64,000 nucleotides of DNA from G963677445 sp963678275 (GTDB taxonomy: Bacteria; Bacteroidota; Ignavibacteria; Ignavibacteriales; Melioribacteraceae). Below, piece after piece: positions 18,523 to 28,795 of the stretch (position 1 is its first letter; every line of letters begins with the position of its first letter). A program made the position numbers and the translations under genes. The notes below the pieces were generated by a model. That model did not search any database and was not told the DNA's origin. It was given only the letters and a program-made list of their open reading frames with translations. The stretch lies in NCBI GenBank assembly GCA_963678275.1, contig OY782765.1:6138001-6202000 (forward strand), written 5' to 3'.

Positions 18523-21500
18523 CTATGTTTTATTTTTTAATTGAGCGCTATCCTGTTTCTCCAATTCGTTGATTATATTCCTCAGAAGCCCGGAAGCTTC
18601 ATCAAATTCATAATTGTTTATTTTCTGCCGCAGTCCGGCTGTTTTATTTTCAAATCCAGGTATCTCTCCGATCTCCTCAAGTTTTTTTCCCGCTTCAGAA
18701 TCAAAATCATCAAGCAATTTACCAAGAGCGGTAAGCTCATTTAATATATCTGATTTGTCAAAACGGGAGGGGGCTGAGTCATGATCTTTGCCGAGCAACC
18801 TGGTTTCTATGGAGTCGAATACAATATTGAGTTTTTCCTGAACATTCCGGAGCAGGCTGATTAAATTTTTTCCTGAAGTTTTTCTCAGGTCAGCTTCAAG
18901 TTCCTTTGCCGCGAGTTGAATATCATTAGCCCCAATGTTTCCCGCGAGTCCTTTCAGAGTATGCGCCATTCTGACCGGCAGCTCCGGATCGTTATTAAAG
19001 TTTTCAAAAGCGGATGTAAGGTCAGCCGCGAAATTTATATTATTCTTATGGAATCTTTCGAGGAAACTTTTGTAGAGTTTTTTATTTCCCATTACTCTTT
19101 TCAAACCCTCTTCGACCCTGACGCCATCAATTTCGGGAATATCAATTTCTTCGGATGATTCCGATTTTACGAATTCTTTTTTTTCAGTTTTTTCTTTCTC
19201 AGCCGGTATATAACCATCGGTGGGTTTGATGAATTTAATAAGAGTTTTAAAAACCTGCTCGGGATCAATCGGTTTGGTTACAAAATCCTGCATTCCCGCT
19301 TCCAGGCATCTTTCTTTAACTCCAACAACCGCGTCCGCGGTCATGGCGACAATGGGAAGGCTGTCGTAAAAGGGGAATTTTCTTAATTCGGTTGTCGCTT
19401 TATAACCATCCATCACAGGCATCTGAAGGTCCATAAAGACCAATGAATATTTTGAGGGCATCCCTGATTTTTTTATCATTTCCAGACTTTCCATACCATT
19501 CCGGGCAATTTCCACTTTAAGTCCCACTCCCTCAAGTAACTCAGAAGCGACCTGCTGATTTATTTCATTATCTTCCACTACAAGCACACAACTGCCTGCA
19601 ATTGCCTTTAAGCCGCTGCTGTATTTTTCTTCTCCCTTCTTTTTTTTGTTCGTATCAATTTTAAATTCATAAACTTCATTCAGCTTATCAAAAAGGGTGG
19701 AGGGTGACACCGGCTTAATCAGAATTGAATCAATTCCCGGAGCTGTTAATTCGGCCGCCTCGAAATCAGTGCCATAAGGAACAAGAAGGATGATTTTTTT
19801 AATTGTTTTATTATAGTCTGAATTTATCCGGGCAATAGTCTCTAATCCCCATTTATCGGGAAGCCCGATATCGATGAAAAGAATATCGTAGGGTTTATTC
19901 CCGTTTTCCGCCAGGATAGCGAACAGCTTTTCGGATGAGTTGACCTGTGTTACAGCGGCTGAAAATCTTTCAAGGTTATATGATATTATTGTCTGCGAAG
20001 CCAGGTTATCATCGCATACCAGCGCCCTGAGGTTCTGCATCTTTTGTTCAAAAGCCAAATCTTTTTCTTCTTCCACCTCCAGAACACCAAAAACAGCGGT
20101 AAAATAAAATGTGCTTCCCTTGCCGGATACACTTTTTACTCCGACATCACCTTCCATCAGATTGGCCAGTTTTTTTGAAATTGCGAGTCCCAGCCCGGAA
20201 CCTCCATATTTACGGGTAGTCGAAGAATCGGCCTGTTCGAAAGGAGCGAATAGTTTTTCAATTTTTTCAGGTTCAAGTCCAATGCCTGTATCGGTTACGG
20301 AAAACTTCAGAATGATCTTTTCTTTAAGTTTTTTATTTACCTCCACATGTAAAAAAACTTCACCTTCCTCAGTGAATTTAATCGCGTTGCTGCAAAAATT
20401 TGTGAGTATCTGTCCGACCCTGACCGGATCGCCGATAAGCTTTTTAGGAACATCCGGTGAACAATCCAGAAGGAATTCCAGCCCTTTATGAAATGCCTTC
20501 TGGGCATTCAGAGCGGTAACTGTTTCCAGAACCTGATCGAGGTCGAAAGTAATTTTTTCGATATTTAATTTGCCGGCCTCAATTTTGGAAAAGTCCAGCA
20601 CATCATTAATTATATTCAGGAGTGAGTGGGCTGAACGGTCAATTTTTTTCAGGTAATCAAGTTGTTTTTCACTCAATGTGGTTTTAAAGAGCAGGTAGGA
20701 GAGCCCGATAATCGCGTTCATCGGGGTTCGGATTTCATGTGACATAGTGGCGAGGAACTGGCTTTTTGCCGCGGTGGCCGCTTCAGCTTCCTCTTTGGCT
20801 TTTAAAAGCTGTTCTTCAGCGATAGCTCTCATTATCATCGCGCTCATCAGCCTTGATATACCAACAACCAATTCATTTTCTTCATGTGGAAATATTATCC
20901 GGCCGGGTTCAGAATGTTTGTCGGGATAAAAAATATCAACCCTACCTAATTTTTTCTCCTGAACAATTATATCGGAGGAAAGTCTTGATTTGGTTTCTTT
21001 GAATTTTTCTGAGTGAAAATGTTTATCTCCAAAAACAATTTGCGCCCCGACAATATTAGCCTGCTTCCAGTTATCACAAATTATTTCAATCGTTTTCTCA
21101 AATACTTTTTCTTTCGTTTTATTTTCCTGAATGGCTTTTGAAATAAGAAAAAGGCACTGTAATTCTCTCGATCTGCTTTCAGCTTTTAACTGGGCCGCTT
21201 TTATTTCTGTAATATTTATTATTGTAACGATAAAACTGTCCTGGTTTGTATATTTTATCGGGAAAGAATAGACCAGGCATTTTTTATTTTCAAATGAAGA
21301 AAGTGTAAGAACATCACTTTCCATTTTTAGAATTGAATTACTATCATAGATTTTGGTTAAAAAGTTGTTTCCATTATTCTGGAACCCTGTTTTCAACAGA
21401 AGTTCGGAATCCAGATCTTCATTTTCATTATAACCATGGAAATATTTAAGGGCGTTATTAAACCTTGTTATTTTTTTCTCATTCTTACTCAGGATCATAA

Positions 21501-23091
21501 GGGGAATCGGTAAATTTTCTATTATTTCATCAGTAAGTTTTCTTTCCTGCTCAACTTTTCTTTTCTGTTCCTGAAGCAATTTATTCGCGGTAGCTATCTT
21601 TTTTCGGTTGATGACAATAATTACCAGTGTTACCCCGAAACCGGCAAGAAGGAAAAAGAGTATTAAGGCAATAATATTTCTTGTCAGCAGGGCATCATTA
21701 AGTTTCTGGTTTTCTGCTTTTAACAGATTATTCAGCTCATTCTGCCGGTGGAGTTCATTCCTTTCTTTTCTTATGCTGAGTTTAAGATTTAAAGTTTCTG
21801 TATCATATTCATCCTGATATTTTTTGAACAACTTGTAATTTTCCAGCGCCGGCCCTGGTTGTCCAAGCGCTTCATAACACTCTGAAATTTTCCTGAAAAG
21901 CTGCGGCATCAAATCTCTGATATTATTATCCCCGGCAATTACCAGGGCTTCTTTAAACCACTTCAGGGCTTCGGGAAAACTCTTAATGGTGAATGAAATA
22001 TCACCTCTTATATTCAGAATATCAACAGAAGATTCTTTCAGCCCCAGCTCAATTGATCTGTTATAAGCTTCCTCGGCAATCCTTGAAGCAAGCCTGAAAT
22101 TCCCTTTTCGCAGATATATTCTCGCTTCAACAATTCTTGAAATTAACAGTCCCTCATCAGAAGCCGATTCTTTATAAGAGTTATAAGCCCTGTTTACGCA
22201 GATTAAGGCCGAATCTGTTTTTTCGGAGCTTAATAATGATTTTGCCAGACTGTAGAAGAAGTAGCCGGTAGCGTTTTTATTGTTGGCCGAATCAGCGACA
22301 GACTTTACCGAATTGAGCATATTCAGCGCATTTTTATTATCACCAAGCGAAAGATAGGTTGCTGAAAGATTACTCCCGACAAGCAGTTGACCTGAATAAT
22401 CTTTAAGCTCCTTTCTAAGCTGCAGAGACCTTTCAAAATACTCAAGGGCGTTCTGATAATCCGCTATATTTCGCAGTATAATACCCATATTGTTACAGAT
22501 GATAGCGACAGACCTCTTTTTACCTAATCTGTCTGCCAGGATTAGCGCTTTATTATAATATGAAACCGCCTGGGCATAGTTTGTAATTCGCCAGTAGAGC
22601 CACCCCGAAGTATTATATGCCTTTATAAGGCCATGCTCATCATTAAGCCTGCTGTAAATTTCCGCCGCGTATTTCAGTTGATTCAGCTTTTCTTCCATCA
22701 GTGTATCTTCCAGATAGTCAGAATAGACTAAATAAAGTTCAGCAAGTGTGGCGCTTTCTTCTTTTGCTTTCAGCATCGTAAAAAGAATATCAAAAACTTT
22801 ATCAGCTATCGATGACTTTTTTTCTTTTGAATACAGTTCGGCGAGTTTAAAGAGATAGTTTTCTTTATCCTTTTCCCGTTCAATATTAAATGTTAATTTC
22901 GCTGCTTTTTCTGCATAAATTAATTTCAGGCTGTCACTCGCGGCATCACCTTCAAGAAGGACAATAAGTGAGTCAATATTATTGGGAATATTCTTATTCT
23001 CCAAAAGATCGACCGCTGTATTCAAATCCTGAGCGCAAATAAAAGAATATGCGCAGCCCAGAAAAAATATTGTTGTCAGGAAAGTTCTCAT
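18523..23091 (-). CDS. TPR hybrid histidine kinase with two receivers and HPt
   Basis: A 1522-residue inner-membrane kinase. A signal peptide (MRTFLTTIFFLGCAYSFICA) is followed by periplasmic TPR repeats to about residue 430, a membrane helix near 470-490, a PAS-like region (IIENLPIPLMILSKNE) and a GAF-like region (about 640-760). The kinase core has His785 in MSHEIRTP, NFCSNAIKF, DTGIGL and GSGLGLAIS. Receiver 1 (about 1045-1160) keeps its Asp in ILFIDIGLPDKWG; receiver 2 has Asp1221 in VFMDLQMPVMDG; the HPt domain has His1377 in MAHTLKGLAG. This is the BarA/EvgS-type order for a multistep phosphorelay. Its ATG overlaps the stop of the CHASE8 kinase gene as ATGA, and the rsb genes follow 12 bp downstream. 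The receiver that takes phosphate from the HPt is not in this window. Confidence 0.92.
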   Translation of the reverse strand: MRTFLTTIFFLGCAYSFICAQDLNTAVDLLENKNIPNNIDSLIVLLEGDAASDSLKLIYAEKAAKLTFNIEREKDKENYLFKLAELYSKEKKSSIADKVFDILFTMLKAKEESATLAELYLVYSDYLEDTLMEEKLNQLKYAAEIYSRLNDEHGLIKAYNTSGWLYWRITNYAQAVSYYNKALILADRLGKKRSVAIICNNMGIILRNIADYQNALEYFERSLQLRKELKDYSGQLLVGSNLSATYLSLGDNKNALNMLNSVKSVADSANNKNATGYFFYSLAKSLLSSEKTDSALICVNRAYNSYKESASDEGLLISRIVEARIYLRKGNFRLASRIAEEAYNRSIELGLKESSVDILNIRGDISFTIKSFPEALKWFKEALVIAGDNNIRDLMPQLFRKISECYEALGQPGPALENYKLFKKYQDEYDTETLNLKLSIRKERNELHRQNELNNLLKAENQKLNDALLTRNIIALILFFLLAGFGVTLVIIVINRKKIATANKLLQEQKRKVEQERKLTDEIIENLPIPLMILSKNEKKITRFNNALKYFHGYNENEDLDSELLLKTGFQNNGNNFLTKIYDSNSILKMESDVLTLSSFENKKCLVYSFPIKYTNQDSFIVTIINITEIKAAQLKAESRSRELQCLFLISKAIQENKTKEKVFEKTIEIICDNWKQANIVGAQIVFGDKHFHSEKFKETKSRLSSDIIVQEKKLGRVDIFYPDKHSEPGRIIFPHEENELVVGISRLMSAMIMRAIAEEQLLKAKEEAEAATAAKSQFLATMSHEIRTPMNAIIGLSYLLFKTTLSEKQLDYLKKIDRSAHSLLNIINDVLDFSKIEAGKLNIEKITFDLDQVLETVTALNAQKAFHKGLEFLLDCSPDVPKKLIGDPVRVGQILTNFCSNAIKFTEEGEVFLHVEVNKKLKEKIILKFSVTDTGIGLEPEKIEKLFAPFEQADSSTTRKYGGSGLGLAISKKLANLMEGDVGVKSVSGKGSTFYFTAVFGVLEVEEEKDLAFEQKMQNLRALVCDDNLASQTIISYNLERFSAAVTQVNSSEKLFAILAENGNKPYDILFIDIGLPDKWGLETIARINSDYNKTIKKIILLVPYGTDFEAAELTAPGIDSILIKPVSPSTLFDKLNEVYEFKIDTNKKKKGEEKYSSGLKAIAGSCVLVVEDNEINQQVASELLEGVGLKVEIARNGMESLEMIKKSGMPSKYSLVFMDLQMPVMDGYKATTELRKFPFYDSLPIVAMTADAVVGVKERCLEAGMQDFVTKPIDPEQVFKTLIKFIKPTDGYIPAEKEKTEKKEFVKSESSEEIDIPEIDGVRVEEGLKRVMGNKKLYKSFLERFHKNNINFAADLTSAFENFNNDPELPVRMAHTLKGLAGNIGANDIQLAAKELEADLRKTSGKNLISLLRNVQEKLNIVFDSIETRLLGKDHDSAPSRFDKSDILNELTALGKLLDDFDSEAGKKLEEIGEIPGFENKTAGLRQKINNYEFDEASGLLRNIINELEKQDSAQLKNKT

Positions 23092-26000
23092 TGCATTTTC
23101 CTTATTATTTCCTCAACAAATGTTGTTGCCTCATCATACTCGTAATCATTGAGGCATTTCTGAATCTTTGTCAGTTCACTTTCAAAACCTTCAACAATCC
23201 CAATCTCTTTTATCTTTGCCGACGCGTCGGTATCATAATCTTCCAGAAGTTCTTTAAGATCATTGAGGGAGGCCAATAATTCTTCCCGGGGAAGTTTTTT
23301 GATCATTATTTCCCCGTCAGATAAGAGATTGTTTTTGATTGAATCCAGTACCGGGCGCAGATGTTCATTGACATCCGCGAGCAGATTATTAAAATTTTTG
23401 CCTCTGTTTTCTTTGAAGTCCATTTCAAATTTTTTAGCCGATTCAAAGAGAGAAAGAGCCCCAAGGTTTCCCGAAACACCTTTTAATGTATGCGCTATTC
23501 GCTCAGGCAGTTCCGGATCCTTATCATATTTATTGAAGGCGTCAATTATATTCTCTGAGAAGCTTATATTGTTATTATAAAATTTTATCAGAAGATTTTT
23601 GTAAAGTTTTTTATTTCCCGCTACCCTTTCCAATCCGTTTTCAATAGTGATTCCTTCAATATCGGGGATGACCGTTTCCTCCTCTTCAGCTGATTGATCC
23701 TGTCTGGTATTAATATCCGGCGCCCGCGACTGATCTTCTCTTTTAATATTTTCTGCCGAGATCCAATTCAGTATTGATTTAAAGACTTTATCAGGATTTA
23801 TAGGTTTTGTAATAAAGTCCTGCATTCCGGCAGCGATACATTTTTCTTTAACCCCCACAATCGCGTCGGCGGTCATCGCGATTATTGGAAGCCTGTCAAG
23901 AGATTTAATTTTTCTGATTTCCCGCGTGGCGCTGATTCCATCCATTACAGGCATTTGAAGGTCCATGAAAACAAGTGAATAAAAAGTAACAGATTTGGCA
24001 TTCCTTAAAATTTCCACCGCTTCGAGTCCGTTATTGGCAATATCAACTATAAAGCCTGAAGTTTCCAGTAATTCAGAAGCGACCTGCTGATTGATTTCAT
24101 TATCTTCCACAAGCAGTATTCTCGCCCCTTTAATATTTTGCAGTTGGCCGGCAAAATCCTCTCCACGCCTTTTATGATTTTTACGGACAGCCTCTTTATT
24201 ATAAATCGCAATCAATTTATCATATAGTGAGGAAGGAGAGACAGGTTTTGTTATAATAGCGTCTATCTTGCTGCTTATATCCGCATGGATTTCGGTTAAA
24301 CCGTAGGGAACCATAAGAATTATTTTCAGGTTTTTCTTCCCCCTTATTTTTCTGATTTTTGTCAAATCCTGATCCAATGAGGGGTAATCAGTTCCGGGTG
24401 CAAAGAAAACAATATCGGGGGCCTGTTTATCCGTTGACAATAAAATTTCTAACGCCTGTTCCCATGGACTGACCTGCAGAACATCAGCGGAAAATGTTTC
24501 GAGAATTCCCGCTATCAGGGCCTGGGATGTTTTATTCACGTCAGACACCATAGCTTTCAGGTTATATAATTTATTTTCAGGTTTTTTCGCCGATTTATCT
24601 GAATCCTGAAGCTCAAATATACCTGTAAAATAAAATGTGCTTCCCGCGCCGTAAACGCTTTGCACACCCGCTTCACCACCCATCAGTTCAGCGAGCCTTT
24701 TTGAGATGGTAAGGCCCAGCCCGGTGCCTCCATATTTTCTTGTGGTTGTTGAATCGGCCTGCTGAAAAGGGGCAAACAGATTTTTTATCTGCACTTCTTT
24801 TAATCCGATTCCGGTATCGCTTACTGAAAATTTGAGTTTAATTTTATTATCGCTTCTCTCTTTTACTTCAATATGAATCAGTATTTCTCCCTCCCCGGTG
24901 AATTTTATCGCGTTGCTGCAAAAATTAGTGAGGACCTGGCCAACTCTCAGGGGATCGCCAATCAGTTTTTTCGGCACGCTGCTTCCCCAGTCAATTATAA
25001 ATTCAAGTCCTTTGTTAAAAGCTTTCTGCGCGTTGAGGGCGGTTACAGTTTCCAAAACCTGCGACAGGTCGAATGGGATATGTTCGATATTCATTTTCCC
25101 TGCCTCAATTTTGGAAAAATCGAGAACATCATTGATAATGCCGAGAAGTGAATGGGCCGAGCGGTCAATTTTGGTCAAATAATCGGTCTGCTTTTCAGTC
25201 ATTTTTGTATTGAACATCAGGTGTGAAAGGCCGATAATCGCGTTCATAGGGGTTCTGATCTCATGCGAAACCGTGGCGAGGAACTGACTTTTAGCCATTG
25301 CTGCCGTTTCCGCCGCCGCTTTCGCGTTTTTCAGGTTCTCTTCAGTTATTTTCCTCTGAATAGCGTTTGTAAACACCAAAGCTGCCAACTTCAGAAGAGA
25401 GGCTTCTTCTTCCGTCCAGATCCTGTTTCTTTTGTGGCAGGTGAGTCCTGTGAAGCCTATTATTTTATCCTCATTTATCATTGGGGCTACAATTAAGGAA
25501 TTAATGCCGGCGTTGGCGAGAACGTTGTATAAATATCGGTTCTCACCCTCAAGTTTTTTCAGGTCGGTTATTGAGTATGTTTCTCCTTTCTTTAAGTTTT
25601 TACTTATCAGCCGCAGGTATTTGACATCAATATTCTGAATAGGTGTGTCATTGATACCATTTTTGCCTGAAATATAAATATGAGAAAGCTTATAAACTTT
25701 ACTGTCTGAAAGAGAATGGAACACAAAACCGGCGTAAGCCTCAACAAAATTAGTAATTTCACTTAGCGCCGATTCAATATTCGCGTCAATCTGATTTATC
25801 TGCTGACTGATAAAACCGGAAGAAATTTCAGTCAGAAGAGACTGGAACCGGGAATAATGAATAAGATGATCTTCTGCCTCCTTTCTGCTGGTTATGTCGC
25901 TTATTACAGCGACAAAATGCGTTATTTTATTGTTTTCATCTGAAATTGGAGATATCGCGACATTCTCCCAGTAGAGTTCCCCCGATTTTTTTCGGTTTTG

Positions 26001-27410
26001 CAGATCACCCCTCCAAACCTTAGCTGAATTTATTGTTTCCCAAAGGTCTTTGTATATTTCGGGCGGGGTCATCCCTGATTTAAATAGTGATGGGTCTTTA
26101 CCGATGCATTCGGCCAGACTGTAACCAGTGAATGTTGTGAACTGGGGATTAACATATTCAATTTTTCCTCTTGAGTCAGTTATTAAAACCGAAGTCTGAC
26201 TTTGTTCTATTGCCGCTGAAAGTTTCCTTAACTCCTCGAGTCTCTTTTTCTGGTCGGTAATATCTTCGCCCGATGAAAGTATTCCGGCAGGATTTCCCGA
26301 GTCATTAAAAAGAAGATTATTTTTCCAGGCGATAATCCTTTTTTCGCCTGATTTTGTCAGTATATAACTTTCGGTCGATTTTTCCGTTTTCGCATTCTTC
26401 CCGGTAAATATTATATCAGGTTTTTTATCACTCCCAGGAGTGAAGTTTTTATCCCATTTTTTCCCGATAATATCCTTTTCGTTATAACCAAGCACATCGC
26501 TGCCGGTTTTATTGATCATTGTGACAACATTATCCATGTTTCTGAACATGATGATAACATTGACAACATCAAGGTAATTTTGCGCTTTGTCCCTTTCCAG
26601 TTTCAGATTTTTATTGACATCCTTAATTTCCGCTGTTCGCTGCTCAATTTTTTGTTCCAGTTCTGAATTAAGTAATTCAAATTCTTTGAGCGCCTTATCA
26701 CGTTCCTCTTTTCTTTTTTGAATTACTGAAAACATTTCATTAATTCTGTCGTAAAGATCAGTTATTTCATCCGATCCTTTCGAATGCACCCTGACAGAAT
26801 AGTCATTTGTTTCGGCAACCTTGCTTGTTACTGTGGCTAAATATTTTATCGGGATGGAGATTATTCCCTGGAAATAGCGGGCGAGAAAAAATGAAATTAC
26901 CAGGGTGACAAATATAATAAGCGCGAGAGTGAGAAAACCGGATAATATTTTTTCATCCAGACTTTGAGTGGAAACCCTCAAATAAACTGTGCCATAAATT
27001 TCACTCTCATATTCAACAGGTTGTATTATATTCAGATAATTATCCTTATAGCCCGATTGCAGTGACTCGATCGAGAAAGGAGCGTCAATCCGAATGCTGT
27101 CGGACCGGTGGAATGAAGCGAATAAATTATTCGAGGCATCATAAACAAAAGCGTCCTGAATATCGGGTATGGCTTTAAGCTTTAATAAAACCTCATGCAC
27201 TTCATTGTTATATCCGAAAATCAGAGGAGCTGTACAATACTCACTTATAAGGCGGGCATTAATTTCGGTGTTGGTTCTTAATTCATTTCTGAGATGTGAT
27301 ATTTCATTAACAAGGTTAATTCCGAAAGCAGTGATTATACTTGCCGAACTTATTCCCAGAATTATAAGGATAAGTTTTGTTTTAATCGAAAGCCGCTTCA
27401 GGAATCTCAT
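23088..27410 (-). CDS. CHASE8-HAMP-PAS-GAF hybrid histidine kinase with pseudo-receiver, receiver and HPt
   Basis: A 1440-residue kinase. TM1 (about 10-32) and TM2 (about 158-182) flank a periplasmic domain whose sequence (SEYCTAPLIFGYNNEVHEVL then AIPDIQDAFVYD) fits the CHASE8 sensor family, the same as in YfiN/TpbB. HAMP, coiled coil, two PAS domains and a GAF domain follow, then His716 in VSHEIRTPMNAIIGL, GTGLGLTIS, a first receiver that lacks its acceptor Asp (VFFAPGTDYPS), a second receiver with Asp1150 in VFMDLQMPVMDG, and HPt His1307 in IAHTLKGVSG. It begins a new transcript unit after a 164-bp gap and is coupled by ATGA to the next kinase. In YfiN the CHASE8 domain is held by YfiR; a YfiR-like gene lies upstream at 32735. 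Confidence 0.9.
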   Translation of the reverse strand: MRFLKRLSIKTKLILIILGISSASIITAFGINLVNEISHLRNELRTNTEINARLISEYCTAPLIFGYNNEVHEVLLKLKAIPDIQDAFVYDASNNLFASFHRSDSIRIDAPFSIESLQSGYKDNYLNIIQPVEYESEIYGTVYLRVSTQSLDEKILSGFLTLALIIFVTLVISFFLARYFQGIISIPIKYLATVTSKVAETNDYSVRVHSKGSDEITDLYDRINEMFSVIQKRKEERDKALKEFELLNSELEQKIEQRTAEIKDVNKNLKLERDKAQNYLDVVNVIIMFRNMDNVVTMINKTGSDVLGYNEKDIIGKKWDKNFTPGSDKKPDIIFTGKNAKTEKSTESYILTKSGEKRIIAWKNNLLFNDSGNPAGILSSGEDITDQKKRLEELRKLSAAIEQSQTSVLITDSRGKIEYVNPQFTTFTGYSLAECIGKDPSLFKSGMTPPEIYKDLWETINSAKVWRGDLQNRKKSGELYWENVAISPISDENNKITHFVAVISDITSRKEAEDHLIHYSRFQSLLTEISSGFISQQINQIDANIESALSEITNFVEAYAGFVFHSLSDSKVYKLSHIYISGKNGINDTPIQNIDVKYLRLISKNLKKGETYSITDLKKLEGENRYLYNVLANAGINSLIVAPMINEDKIIGFTGLTCHKRNRIWTEEEASLLKLAALVFTNAIQRKITEENLKNAKAAAETAAMAKSQFLATVSHEIRTPMNAIIGLSHLMFNTKMTEKQTDYLTKIDRSAHSLLGIINDVLDFSKIEAGKMNIEHIPFDLSQVLETVTALNAQKAFNKGLEFIIDWGSSVPKKLIGDPLRVGQVLTNFCSNAIKFTGEGEILIHIEVKERSDNKIKLKFSVSDTGIGLKEVQIKNLFAPFQQADSTTTRKYGGTGLGLTISKRLAELMGGEAGVQSVYGAGSTFYFTGIFELQDSDKSAKKPENKLYNLKAMVSDVNKTSQALIAGILETFSADVLQVSPWEQALEILLSTDKQAPDIVFFAPGTDYPSLDQDLTKIRKIRGKKNLKIILMVPYGLTEIHADISSKIDAIITKPVSPSSLYDKLIAIYNKEAVRKNHKRRGEDFAGQLQNIKGARILLVEDNEINQQVASELLETSGFIVDIANNGLEAVEILRNAKSVTFYSLVFMDLQMPVMDGISATREIRKIKSLDRLPIIAMTADAIVGVKEKCIAAGMQDFITKPINPDKVFKSILNWISAENIKREDQSRAPDINTRQDQSAEEEETVIPDIEGITIENGLERVAGNKKLYKNLLIKFYNNNISFSENIIDAFNKYDKDPELPERIAHTLKGVSGNLGALSLFESAKKFEMDFKENRGKNFNNLLADVNEHLRPVLDSIKNNLLSDGEIMIKKLPREELLASLNDLKELLEDYDTDASAKIKEIGIVEGFESELTKIQKCLNDYEYDEATTFVEEIIRKMQ

Positions 27411-27462
27411 ATTTATCCTCCAATAAACCGGATATTTAACCGGAAGAAAAACTTATAGCTGA

Positions 27463-27490
27463 AAGGGAATTATAAATTCTGAATTCCCTT
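27463..27490. terminator. Candidate terminator hairpin in the 27411-27574 gap
   Basis: Perfect 9-bp arms AAGGGAATT and AATTCCCTT with a ten-base loop lie downstream of the receiver-kinase at 27575 on the minus strand. A T-run (AGTTTTTC) follows about 12 bases later rather than at once, so it may be a weak terminator or an operator of the next gene. A second short palindrome, GGAAGAAATTTTCTTCC, lies at 27541-27557. Confidence 0.4.
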
Positions 27491-27574
27491 GTTATTATTC
27501 AATTTTTCTCTTTATGAAGCCGATCACAAGAAAACAATCAGGAAGAAATTTTCTTCCGGCAGTGATGGGTAAAA

Positions 27575-28795
27575 CTATTCATCATCTTCCGTCAGTACAA
27601 ATCTGACAGTAATTGTTGTTCCCTTGCCTTTTTCACTTTTGATATCCAGAACAGCATTATTTATCTGGCAATATTTTTTTACTAAAGTCAGTCCCAGTCC
27701 TATACCATCGTAACTTCTCGTATACCCCTGTTCTTCCTGCCGAAAGGGCTCAAAAACTTTAGTAAGGAATTCTTGTGATATTCCAATCCCTGTGTCTTTT
27801 ATTTCAACAGAGCAGTTGTTCCCATCACAATTTAACTCAATATTTACCGAGCCCTGGTCGGTATATTTAATAGCGTTATTGATCAGATTATCAAATATCT
27901 GCGCGATAGAATAATTATCCCCTTCAATTGCGGGGTCCAGTCCGTTATCGATAAAGTTCAGCTCTATCTTCTTTAAACCTGCCTTAACGCTGTATTCTTT
28001 AACCAGTTTTTCAAAAATATCCGATTTTAGATTTATTATACCTTTCTGACTATCGTAGGTGTTAGTCTGTAGCTGCGCCATATTCAGGATCAGATCAACA
28101 GTTCTCACAATTCTGTTACCCGATTCTTTGATCGCGTCAAACTGCTCGATAATATCTTCACCCGCGGTTGAACGGATATCATCCTGAATAAGAGAACAGA
28201 AATTCAATATTACATTAATTGGAGTTCTTATTTCATGGGATACCTGTGTCAGGAATTCTGTTTTTAATTTATTAGCCTCTTCCGCTTTGTTCTTAGCGAG
28301 GATAAGATCGGCCTCTTTTCTTTTTCTTATTGTTATTTCTTCTTCGAGTTTGCCGGCATAATCTTCAAGACTGCTATATGATTCTTTCAGTCTCCTTATA
28401 AGGTCCCGGTTTTCACGCTGCAGCCTTATAACCTCAAGCGCGTTGTTTATAACTTTTTCAAGTTCAGATTCTTTTATTGGTTTTTGAAGATAATAATAAA
28501 CCTTGCTTCGGTTGATCGCCTCAATAACGGCGCCAATATCACTATAACCGGTAAGAATAATTCTGATCGTATCGGGATAATTTCCTAATATATCGGCAAA
28601 AAACTCAGTCCCGCTTGTTCCCGGCATTCTCTGGTCCGATATTATAATGTCATAGGTGTTCTTTTCAAGCAGTTTGAATCCGTCATCGGCTGAAATAGCC
28701 AGATCGATATCATAGTCATCAAAAAACTGGTATTTAAAGCTGGTCAGATTATCTTCTTCATCATCCACATAGAGTATCTTTGGCTTATTATTCAT
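27575..28795 (-). CDS. Receiver-histidine kinase (cytoplasmic)
   Basis: A 406-residue soluble protein with a receiver first (YVDDEEDN, Asp54 in IISDQRMPGTSG, Lys in LQKPI), a coiled coil (about 125-175), then HisKA with His187 in VSHEIRTPINVILNF and HATPase_c with NLINNAIKY, DTGIGIS and GIGLGLTLVKKY. Such receiver-kinases usually take phosphate from an upstream hybrid kinase and relay or integrate it. The start overlaps the preceding receiver-kinase gene by 8 bp. It has no output domain of its own, so it is an intermediate in the pathway rather than its end. Confidence 0.92.
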   Translation of the reverse strand: MNNKPKILYVDDEEDNLTSFKYQFFDDYDIDLAISADDGFKLLEKNTYDIIISDQRMPGTSGTEFFADILGNYPDTIRIILTGYSDIGAVIEAINRSKVYYYLQKPIKESELEKVINNALEVIRLQRENRDLIRRLKESYSSLEDYAGKLEEEITIRKRKEADLILAKNKAEEANKLKTEFLTQVSHEIRTPINVILNFCSLIQDDIRSTAGEDIIEQFDAIKESGNRIVRTVDLILNMAQLQTNTYDSQKGIINLKSDIFEKLVKEYSVKAGLKKIELNFIDNGLDPAIEGDNYSIAQIFDNLINNAIKYTDQGSVNIELNCDGNNCSVEIKDTGIGISQEFLTKVFEPFRQEEQGYTRSYDGIGLGLTLVKKYCQINNAVLDIKSEKGKGTTITVRFVLTEDDE

